Shown here one piece after another: positions 1 through 5,163 of a stretch of DNA of 5,163 nucleotides (position 1 is its first letter; every line of letters begins with the position of its first letter). The position numbers were made by a program, and so were the translations under genes. The stretch is from contig JAILSA010000265.1 in NCBI GenBank assembly GCA_024697885.1, positions 1 to 5,163 of the forward strand. The letters run 5' to 3'. The notes beneath the pieces are model-generated. The model ran no database searches. It was given only the letters and a program-made list of their open reading frames with translations, and had not been told where the DNA came from. Origin of the DNA: Eubacterium sp. Its GTDB lineage: Bacteria; Bacillota; Clostridia; Lachnospirales; Lachnospiraceae.

Positions 1-764
1 GAAACTGCATTTATTTGGGAGAAGAAGATCAGGGTATTTTGGTCGATGTGGGAATCAGCATGAAGAGAGTGATTGCAGGACTGCAAGAACAGAAGCTGGG
101 ACTCGACAACATCAAGGCCATATTTATTACCCACGAGCACAGTGATCATATTAGTGGATTGGGGCCTGTTTTGCGCAAGGCCCCTATTCCTGTTTATACC
201 ACCTCGGACACCATTTCGGCTATTTGGGAAAAGGCCAACATGAAAAATATTTCACCGGACCTTTTTCACAGTATCCGCCACGAGGAAGAAGTGGAAATAG
301 CAGGCATGATTGTAAAGCCTTTTTCCATTTCCCATGATGCCGTAGATCCCGTATGTTATACGGTAGAAAAGGATGGAAAAAGAGCGGCAGTGGCCACTGA
401 CATGGGTTGCTTTGACGACAAGATTATAAGGTGCTTAGGGGAGTGCGATTCCATTCTTCTAGAGGCCAATCATGACGTCAACATGCTTCAGGTGGGACCT
501 TATCCCTACAAACTCAAAATGAGAATTTTGGGGGACAAAGGTCACCTGTCCAACGACTCCTGTGCATGTCTGATTAAGGAAATTATGCACAAGGGACTCC
601 AGCATTTGGCCCTGGGACATTTGAGTAAGGAAAACAATTTTCCGGATTTAGCATACCGGACTGTTTTATATGAATTAGAGCAAACAGAGACTTGGCGTGA
701 GATGGCTACCAAACTTTTGGTGGCAGATCGAAATGGGCCAACGGAATTGTTGAAAATAATTTAA
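1..764 (+). CDS. yycJ: YycJ/WalJ-family MBL-fold metallo-hydrolase, 5' end outside the window
   Basis: This is a cytoplasmic metallo-beta-lactamase-fold hydrolase of the YycJ/WalJ type. Characterised relatives are metal-dependent DNA exonucleases linked to mismatch repair in bacilli, often encoded near walRK. The frame is already open at base 3 (Asn-Cys-Ile-Tyr-Leu-Gly), which matches the family's N-terminal Ser-Gly-Ser-x-Gly-Asn-Cys loop. The TTG at 15 is therefore an internal Leu codon and roughly a dozen N-terminal residues are missing. Numbering from that codon, the signature HEHSDH metal site is at 40-45, with further family landmarks SHDAVDP at 106-112, TDMG at 128-131, LEANHD at 149-154, GHLSND at 176-181 and LGHLSKENN at 200-208. 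All expected metal-binding His and Asp residues are present, so the enzyme should be active. It ends with TAA, 15 bases before the ACT gene, and is probably co-transcribed with it. The family call is strong; the substrate is inferred from relatives. Confidence 0.93.
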   Translation, partial: NCIYLGEEDQGILVDVGISMKRVIAGLQEQKLGLDNIKAIFITHEHSDHISGLGPVLRKAPIPVYTTSDTISAIWEKANMKNISPDLFHSIRHEEEVEIAGMIVKPFSISHDAVDPVCYTVEKDGKRAAVATDMGCFDDKIIRCLGECDSILLEANHDVNMLQVGPYPYKLKMRILGDKGHLSNDSCACLIKEIMHKGLQHLALGHLSKENNFPDLAYRTVLYELEQTETWREMATKLLVADRNGPTELLKII

Positions 765-779
765 TTTTTAGGAGGCAAT

Positions 780-1052
780 ATGAAAAAGTCAGTTATTACA
801 GTAGTAGGAAAAGATAGTGTAGGTATCATCGCAAAGGTTTGTACCTTCTTGGCAGACAACGACATTAACATTTTGGATATTTCACAGACCATCGTAGATG
901 GATTTTTCAATATGATGATGATTGTAGATTTCAAGACAGCAGACAAGAAGTTTACAGAGGTGTCTGAGGAGCTTGAGAGCTTAGGAGAGGAAATCGGCTG
1001 CGTCATCCGCATCCAGCGCGAGGAAATTTTTGATAACATGCATCGTATCTAA
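780..1052 (+). CDS. Single ACT-domain protein (UPF0237 family)
   Basis: This is a stand-alone ACT domain of 90 residues, the usual length for UPF0237. ACT domains bind small ligands, often amino acids, and act as sensors. A single-domain protein like this probably works as a dimer or with a partner protein, in the cytoplasm. The GKDSVGI turn at residues 10-16, between the first strand and first helix, is the classic ACT ligand loop. The predicted beta-alpha-beta-beta-alpha-beta order runs over about residues 3-80. The start is fixed by AGGAGG at 770-775, four bases before the ATG. It sits 15 bases after the YycJ-like gene and 74 bases before a UPF0210 gene. ACT + UPF0210 is a recurrent adjacent pair in Firmicutes (for example SP_0238/SP_0239 of Streptococcus pneumoniae), which suggests a shared role. 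The ligand and function are unknown, and there is no sign of damage. Confidence 0.93.
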   Translation: MKKSVITVVGKDSVGIIAKVCTFLADNDINILDISQTIVDGFFNMMMIVDFKTADKKFTEVSEELESLGEEIGCVIRIQREEIFDNMHRI

Positions 1053-1070
1053 TTTAACTCAGTCGACGCG

Positions 1071-1092
1071 CAAGACTCGCGAGCGAGTCTTG
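1071..1092. repeat. Perfect 22-base palindrome in the ACT-UPF0210 gap
   Basis: The left arm CAAGACTCGC (1071-1080) is the exact reverse complement of the right arm GCGAGTCTTG (1083-1092), with only GA between them. As RNA it would form a stem of 9 bp closed by a CGAG tetraloop. It lies between the ACT stop and the UPF0210 ribosome binding site (GGAGG, 1116-1120) and is followed by ACAACTATAC rather than a T-run, so it is not a standard intrinsic terminator. It could be an operator, an RNA-processing or stability hairpin between two co-transcribed genes, or one copy of a dispersed intergenic repeat. The sequence alone does not decide between these. Confidence 0.85.
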
Positions 1093-1126
1093 ACAACTAT
1101 ACTATCACGACCTATGGAGGCTTAAC

Positions 1127-2491
1127 ATGATTAATATCAACGAAGTAACTGAAACAAATGCCATGATTGACAAGGCAAATCTGGATGTGCGAACTATAAC
1201 CATGGGCATTAGCCTGTTAGATTGTATTGACTCCGATTTGGACAAGCTCTGTGACAACATTTATAACAAAATCACAACCCTGGCCAAGGATTTGGTGGCC
1301 ACCGGTGAGGAAATCAGCGCAGAGTTTGGAATTCCTATTGTTAATAAGAGAATCTCCGTAACACCAATCGCCTTAGTGGGGGGTGCGGCTTGTAAGACAC
1401 CGGATGATTTTGTGAAAATCGCTCAGACCTTGGACAAGGCTGTCAAGAAGGTTGGGGTGAATTTCCTGGGTGGTTATTCTGCCCTGGTTTCTAAGAAAAT
1501 GACTACAGCGGACAAAAACCTGATTTTGTCCATTCCAAAGGCTTTGGCCACCACAGATTATGTATGTAGTTCTGTCAATGTGGGTTCTACCAAAACTGGT
1601 TTGGACATGGATGCCATTCTCCTTATGGGAAATGTAATCAAGGAGGCTTCTGAGCTGACAGCAGACCAGAACTCTATTGCCTGCGCTAAGTTAGTTGTAT
1701 TTTGTAATGCTCCAGACGACAACCCATTTATGGCAGGTGCCTTCCACGGTGTGACTGAGGGAGACGCAGTAATTAATGTGGGTGTCAGCGGTCCTGGTGT
1801 AGTAAAAACTGCCCTGGATCAGGTAAAGGGACAGGACTTTAAGACAGTCTGTGAAACCATTAAAAAGACAGCATTTAAGATTACCCGTGTGGGACAATTG
1901 GTGGCCAATGTGGCTTCTAAGCGTCTGGGTATTCCTTTTGGAATTATTGATTTGTCACTGGCTCCAACACCAGCAGTGGGAGACAGTATTGCAGAGATTT
2001 TTGAGTCACTTGGACTTGAGAGAGCAGGTGCTCCTGGTACAACAGCAGCCCTTGCCATGCTCAACGATCAGGTGAAAAAGGGAGGCGTTATGGCCTCCTC
2101 TTATGTAGGTGGTTTGAGTGGTGCCTTCATTCCTGTCAGTGAGGACCAGGGAATGATCGATGCCGTAAATGACGGTGCCTTGACTTTGGAAAAACTTGAG
2201 GCTATGACCTGTGTTTGCTCCGTGGGATTGGATATGATTGCCATTCCGGGAGACACTAAGGCAACTACCATTGCAGGAATCATTGCCGATGAGATGGCTA
2301 TTGGAATGGTGAACCAGAAGACAACAGCAGTTCGTCTGATTCCAGCAGCCGGCAAAAAAGTGGGAGACAGCGTAGAGTTTGGTGGACTTTTGGGATATGC
2401 GCCAATCATGCCTGTTAACAAGTTCTCCTGCGACGATTTTGTCACAAGAACAGGACGCATTCCAGCGCCAATTCACAGCTTTAAGAATTAA
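1127..2491 (+). CDS. UPF0210 / DUF711 'PFL family' protein
   Basis: This is a full-length UPF0210 (DUF711) protein of 454 residues, close to the family norm of about 450. Members have a pyruvate-formate-lyase-like alpha/beta barrel fold, known from the S. pneumoniae SP0239 structure, but the biochemical role is not established. Conserved family blocks are present in order: [10 protein letters not shown] at 114-123, [14 protein letters not shown] at 151-164, [15 protein letters not shown] at 194-208, [11 protein letters not shown] at 216-226, [14 protein letters not shown] at 301-314, [14 protein letters not shown] at 327-340, [14 protein letters not shown] at 364-377 and [11 protein letters not shown] at 416-426. 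No glycyl-radical loop is present near the C-terminus, so it is not a pyruvate formate-lyase itself. The ATG is set by GGAGG at 1116-1120, six bases upstream. It follows the ACT gene by 74 bases, probably in the same transcript, and is followed by a terminator-like hairpin at 2511-2548. Confidence 0.95.
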   Translation: MININEVTETNAMIDKANLDVRTITMGISLLDCIDSDLDKLCDNIYNKITTLAKDLVATGEEISAEFGIPIVNKRISVTPIALVGGAACKTPDDFVKIAQTLDKAVKKVGVNFLGGYSALVSKKMTTADKNLILSIPKALATTDYVCSSVNVGSTKTGLDMDAILLMGNVIKEASELTADQNSIACAKLVVFCNAPDDNPFMAGAFHGVTEGDAVINVGVSGPGVVKTALDQVKGQDFKTVCETIKKTAFKITRVGQLVANVASKRLGIPFGIIDLSLAPTPAVGDSIAEIFESLGLERAGAPGTTAALAMLNDQVKKGGVMASSYVGGLSGAFIPVSEDQGMIDAVNDGALTLEKLEAMTCVCSVGLDMIAIPGDTKATTIAGIIADEMAIGMVNQKTTAVRLIPAAGKKVGDSVEFGGLLGYAPIMPVNKFSCDDFVTRTGRIPAPIHSFKN

Positions 2492-2510
2492 TTTGTTATT
2501 AGAATAAACT

Positions 2511-2548
2511 AGGGGATTCGCTATGTTTTTTTTGCGACCCCTTTTTTT
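2511..2548 (+). terminator. Intrinsic terminator-like hairpin after the UPF0210 gene
   Basis: AGGGG (2511-2515) pairs with CCCCT (2538-2542), and TCGC (2518-2521) pairs with GCGA (2534-2537). AT is left bulged at 2516-2517, giving a nine-pair stem. The 12-base loop is unusually U-rich, with a T8 run at 2526-2533. A T-tract follows the stem up to 2548. It begins 20 bases after the UPF0210 stop, as expected for a terminator of that unit. The oddity is that the Nudix ribosome binding site starts only six bases after the T-tract, which leaves no space for a separate promoter between them. Confidence 0.8.
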
Positions 2549-2564
2549 CGAATAAGGAGTAAAA

Positions 2565-3113
2565 ATGTTAGAAAAGTTCAAGATTTTGAAGAAAAAAAAG
2601 AGACTTGAAGGTCACATTGTGGACTTTTATCAATACGATTTGCAGGTGCCTAATGGCAACCTGGCAGAATGGGATATTATTGAACACAAGGGTGCGGCGG
2701 CTATTTTGCCCGTGGACCAAGATGGAAATATCATTATGGTTCGCCAGTATCGAGGTGCTATTGATGACCTTTTGTTGGAGATTCCGGCAGGGGGAAGAGA
2801 CAGCAGGGAGGAAGATTTTGCCCTGTGTGCCGCCCGAGAACTAGAAGAGGAAATTGGCTACAAGTCGGATGATATTAAGTGGTTAATCGACTATCACTCT
2901 GCAGCAGCTTATACCAGTGAATTGATACGAATTTATTATACGGAATCATTGATTCCCTCTCATCAGCATCTGGATGAGAATGAGTTCGTTGAGATTTGCC
3001 GCTACAGCCTGGAGGAAATCGAGGATATGATTTTCGAGGGCAAGGTGACGGATGGTAAAACCATTGCTGCAGTGATGGCATATAAAGCGTTAATAGAAAG
3101 GAAAAGCAAGTAA
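2565..3113 (+). CDS. Nudix hydrolase, ADP-ribose pyrophosphatase type
   Basis: This is a cytoplasmic Nudix hydrolase, most like ADP-ribose pyrophosphatases (NudF group), which split ADP-ribose or related nucleoside diphosphate sugars into AMP and a sugar phosphate using Mg2+. Its 182 residues match the usual length. The Nudix box is intact at residues 77-99: G77, E83, then R91-E92 and the metal-binding E95-E96, ending in G98-Y99. It is preceded by VRQYRG at 59-64 and EIPAGG at 72-77, and followed by DENEFVEI at 137-144 and VTDGKTIAA at 161-169, all typical of this subgroup. The ATG follows AAGGAG at 2554-2559 with a five-base gap. A run of eight A bases (2592-2599) encodes lysines near the start. 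The stop overlaps the next gene's start in TAATG, so the two are likely translationally coupled. The exact substrate is inferred from family membership. Confidence 0.93.
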   Translation: MLEKFKILKKKKRLEGHIVDFYQYDLQVPNGNLAEWDIIEHKGAAAILPVDQDGNIIMVRQYRGAIDDLLLEIPAGGRDSREEDFALCAARELEEEIGYKSDDIKWLIDYHSAAAYTSELIRIYYTESLIPSHQHLDENEFVEICRYSLEEIEDMIFEGKVTDGKTIAAVMAYKALIERKSK

Positions 3114-4258
3114 TGACAAAAAAGTGTAAGAAACTATTAACTGGGGTTTTGGTTTTTGCCATGTCTGTCACCTGCATCGCAACGGGTATGATAGGCAAAA
3201 ACACAGAGGCTCAGGCAGCTCGTTCAAGCCTGTCCCGCGTGTCAGTTCACGATCCGAATATCTTTAAGGATACGGACGGCACCTACTATGCCTTTGGATC
3301 CCACCTGGCAACTGCAAAATCCACAGATCTCAGGAACTGGACGCAAATGATTTCGGGCTACAACGATACTAGCGCGAATATTGAAGCCGTTTATGGAGAT
3401 TTGGACACCAATTTCGCAGAACCATTTTTGTGGGCTGGAAAAAATGAGTGTGATTCCTATGGAGGACATTCTGTTTGGGCCCCAAATGTTATTTACAATG
3501 AAGATTATGTAAATGAGGACAATAGCAAGGGTGCTTATATGATGTATGTATGTACATCCTCCACCTATATCCGTTCGGCCATCGGATTTGCCGTCTCGCA
3601 GAATGCGGAGGGACCTTATGAGTACAAGGACACCCTGATTTACTCAGGATTTACCAGCGGAGATGCTTATGACACCTATACGGTAGATTCCACGACTCAG
3701 ACAAGTTATGTAAATAAGAACTATACCAATACCAATATTGATGAGTTGATAGCAGATGGAACGTTATCTGGTGTTAATTCTTCTTGGTTTAATAATGATG
3801 GTTCATACAATAATAACTATGCGCCAAATGCTATTGATCCTACGGTGTTTACCACGCCAGCAGGAAAAATGTATATGACCTATGGCTCATGGTCCGGCGG
3901 ACTTTTTATCCTGGAGATTGACCCTGCCACTGGTAAGGCTATTTACCCGGGAACAACCAGCACAGACAGTGATACAGGGCTGGTAACAGATGCGTATTTT
4001 GGAACTAGAATTGCCGGTAGAAATCATGTATCTGGAGAGGCACCATTTATTAATTATGATGCAGAAACTGGATACTATTATCTCTACGAGACTTATGGTG
4101 GCTTGACTGCAGATGGCGGTTACAATATGAGAATGTACCGCTCACAAAATCCATGTGGACCATATGTGGATGCAGCGGGAAACCAGGCTCAGAATAATTA
4201 TCTGAATTTAAATTCTTATGGAGTTAAGTTAGAAGGTAATTATGCCTTTACAGGTTAG
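3113..4258 (+). CDS. Secreted GH43 arabinanase, catalytic part up to an in-frame TAG
   Basis: This is a glycoside hydrolase family 43 five-bladed propeller, most like secreted arabinan endo-1,5-alpha-L-arabinosidases that cut pectin-associated arabinan outside the cell. Residues 1-35 form a signal peptide: basic MTKKCKK, a hydrophobic core at 8-28, and a likely cut after AQA at 33-35. The three GH43 acids are visible: base D47 in HDPNIF, pKa-modulating D242 in NAIDPTVF, and acid E309 in SGEAPF. WAPN (122-125) and GSWSGGLFILE (258-268) are further family blocks. A segment rich in Asn, Asp and Tyr lies at about 175-238. The ATG overlaps the Nudix stop in TAATG, with AAAGGA at 3097-3102 as a modest ribosome binding site. 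The frame hits TAG at 4256-4258, before the last blade and the Gly-His-Asn-Ser calcium-site histidine. The 381-residue product would thus be an incomplete propeller and probably inactive. Homology continues past the stop in the same frame. Confidence 0.9.
   Translation: MTKKCKKLLTGVLVFAMSVTCIATGMIGKNTEAQAARSSLSRVSVHDPNIFKDTDGTYYAFGSHLATAKSTDLRNWTQMISGYNDTSANIEAVYGDLDTNFAEPFLWAGKNECDSYGGHSVWAPNVIYNEDYVNEDNSKGAYMMYVCTSSTYIRSAIGFAVSQNAEGPYEYKDTLIYSGFTSGDAYDTYTVDSTTQTSYVNKNYTNTNIDELIADGTLSGVNSSWFNNDGSYNNNYAPNAIDPTVFTTPAGKMYMTYGSWSGGLFILEIDPATGKAIYPGTTSTDSDTGLVTDAYFGTRIAGRNHVSGEAPFINYDAETGYYYLYETYGGLTADGGYNMRMYRSQNPCGPYVDAAGNQAQNNYLNLNSYGVKLEGNYAFTG
4256..4258 (+). other. In-frame amber codon interrupting the GH43 gene
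   Basis: Codon 382 of the arabinanase reads TAG. The preceding codons end Asn-Tyr-Ala-Phe-Thr-Gly and the following ones read Arg-Gly-Tyr-Lys-Ala-Ala-Gly-His-Asn-Ser, a continuous GH43 strand and calcium-site motif with no shift of frame. One base change from CAG, TGG, AAG, GAG, TTG, TCG, TAT or TAC would produce it. The four other stops in the window are all TAA. The downstream context (CGC GGT) does not match the known CAR-YYA readthrough signal. Confidence 0.92.
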
Positions 4259-5163
4259 CGCGGTTACAAGGCGGCAGGTCACAACTCCGCTATGATTGAT
4301 GATGATGGCAACCATTATCTGGTATATCATCAGAGATTTAATGAGGGAAATGAGGGCCATGAGCTGCGCGTTAGACGCCAGTATTTTAACGAGGATAATT
4401 GGCTGGTGCCAGCGGCTTACGAGTACCAGGGCGAGGAGATTGGCCACTATAATGATTCAGAAGTACTTGGTACTTATGAGATTATTAATAATGGCATTGC
4501 CACAGACGGCAATATGATTTCTCCAAGCTATGTCACTCTCTACGAGGATGGAAGTGTCAAGGGAGATATTTACGGAACCTGGACAAAAACGTCAGGAGAT
4601 GATTACGATTATCTGACCATTACAGATACAGAAAATACTGTGGTTTACAAGGGTTATTTTTACGAGCAGTACTACGAGGATGTAGATTATGATGCCAGCG
4701 ATGATGAGGCACATATGACTTTTGCCATGATTGGCAATGATAATACTACTGTTTGGGGGAGAAAGGTAGTAGGATATGACTGCCAGACCCTGAGAGGTAC
4801 TGCTTGGTGGGAAGGCATGGAAGTTGGTAGCGATTTGGCAATCCAGGATGGAGAAACTGTAAGCTACCGCATCTGTGCTGACAACCTAGTGGATGACTAT
4901 GGAGCTTTTACCGTGGAGTTGTATTCTGCAAGTAACAGCAGTGGAGAAACTGCCGCTTGTTATATCACTACCAATTCAAACCAAGAAGGCTGGTTTGGAG
5001 GAGATGGATCAGGAACTTGCAACATAACAGATAACAGTACAGAAGCTTGCTTCCTTGAGGAGGATGCTGTATATCTGGTTAATGTCACTAGGAGTGGACA
5101 GGATTTTGTGATTGAATATGTAGAGGAAGATTCCGGAGACGTACTGGTGGAATTTGAAATGAC
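4259..5163 (+). pseudogene. C-terminal remainder of the GH43 arabinanase after the TAG, running off the window
   Basis: These 301 codons continue the arabinanase frame with no further stop and no plausible ribosome binding site of their own; the first ATG, at 4292, lacks a Shine-Dalgarno. Counting the TAG as residue 382, the last propeller blade starts at once, with H390 in the Gly-His-Asn-Ser motif, the calcium ligand in characterised endo-arabinanases, and YHQRF at 405-409. Residues about 452-552 match the beta-barrel C-terminal domain of these enzymes (GH43_C type), shown by GTYEI, DGSVKGDIYGTW, VYKGYFYEQ, MTFAMIGNDNTTVWG and R550-K551-V552. From about 560 a third beta-rich module begins with GTAWWEG (562-568) and contains DGETVSYRICADNL and YITTNSNQEGWFGG. 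It may be a carbohydrate-binding module, but I cannot assign it to a named family. The true C-terminus lies beyond the window. It would be expressed only through readthrough or if the TAG is an error. Confidence 0.82.

Noticed and set aside
1071..1092. Palindrome as an intrinsic terminator of the ACT gene
   Set aside because: The stem is strong but no T-run follows on either strand, and the next gene normally belongs with the ACT gene.
1090..1118. TTGACA at 1090-1095 as a -35 box for the UPF0210 gene
   Set aside because: At 17-base spacing the -10 would be TATGGA, overlapping the ribosome binding site. The better -10-like TATACT at 1098-1103 is only two bases away from TTGACA. No convincing promoter pair is present.
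1127..2491. Glycyl-radical enzyme activity for the 'PFL family' protein
   Set aside because: No C-terminal glycyl-radical loop is visible and no activating enzyme gene is adjacent. The name reflects fold similarity only.
2006..2581. 191-codon open frame on the minus strand over the UPF0210 3' end
   Set aside because: It lies antisense to a strongly conserved gene, crosses the terminator hairpin, and encodes a Cys/His/Ser-rich sequence without recognisable domains. It is a shadow frame.
4256..4300. Pyrrolysine insertion or programmed readthrough signal at the TAG
   Set aside because: The downstream bases do not match the known leaky stop context, I see no obvious stem-loop immediately after the codon, and GH43 enzymes are not known to use pyrrolysine. 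It is kept only as a minor alternative in the findings.
4296..4517. 73-codon plus-strand frame after the TAG
   Set aside because: It is in a different frame from the arabinanase continuation, which is clearly homologous to GH43. The low-complexity Met-rich start and lack of a ribosome binding site mark it as spurious.
1..5163. Mobile elements, tRNA or rRNA genes, CRISPR arrays
   Set aside because: No transposase-like frame, terminal inverted repeat pair, spaced direct repeat series or RNA-gene signature was seen. Genes fill almost the whole window.

Overview
The window reads as ordinary chromosome from a Gram-positive, low-to-moderate GC Firmicute. The best guess is a fibre-degrading member of the Lachnospiraceae (Butyrivibrio/Pseudobutyrivibrio/Roseburia-like). 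The clues are strong AGGAGG-type ribosome binding sites, an all-plus-strand layout, a YycJ-type hydrolase, the ACT + UPF0210 gene pair, and a secreted family 43 arabinanase with a Gram-positive signal peptide. The family-level guess is inference, and nothing in the window fixes the genus.

Layout, all on the plus strand. (1) 1-764: a YycJ/WalJ metallo-beta-lactamase-fold hydrolase whose first residues lie before the window. (2) 780-1052: a 90-residue single ACT-domain protein, 15 bases downstream. (3) 1053-1126: a short gap with a perfect GC-rich 22-base palindrome that has no T-tract. (4) 1127-2491: a complete 454-residue UPF0210 (DUF711, 'PFL family') protein. (5) 2511-2548: an intrinsic terminator-like hairpin pressed against the next ribosome binding site. 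(6) 2565-3113: a Nudix hydrolase of the ADP-ribose pyrophosphatase type. (7) 3113 to the window end: a secreted GH43 arabinanase whose start codon overlaps the Nudix stop in TAATG. It is interrupted by one in-frame TAG at 4256-4258, after which the same frame stays open and clearly homologous to the end of the window.

How they fit together: the first three genes look like one housekeeping transcription unit, and the ACT + UPF0210 pair is a known conserved couple of unknown function. The Nudix and arabinanase genes form a second, translationally coupled unit. Its products act in different places: the Nudix enzyme in the cytoplasm on nucleotide sugars, the arabinanase outside the cell on pectin-associated arabinan.

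The most notable observation is the single amber codon in the arabinanase. It falls just before the Gly-His-Asn-Ser motif that carries the calcium-ligand histidine, and about 300 more codons follow without a frameshift or second stop. This looks like a recent nonsense mutation or a sequencing error; readthrough or recoding is a less likely alternative. I see no mobile element, RNA gene, CRISPR array or evidently new multi-gene system here.
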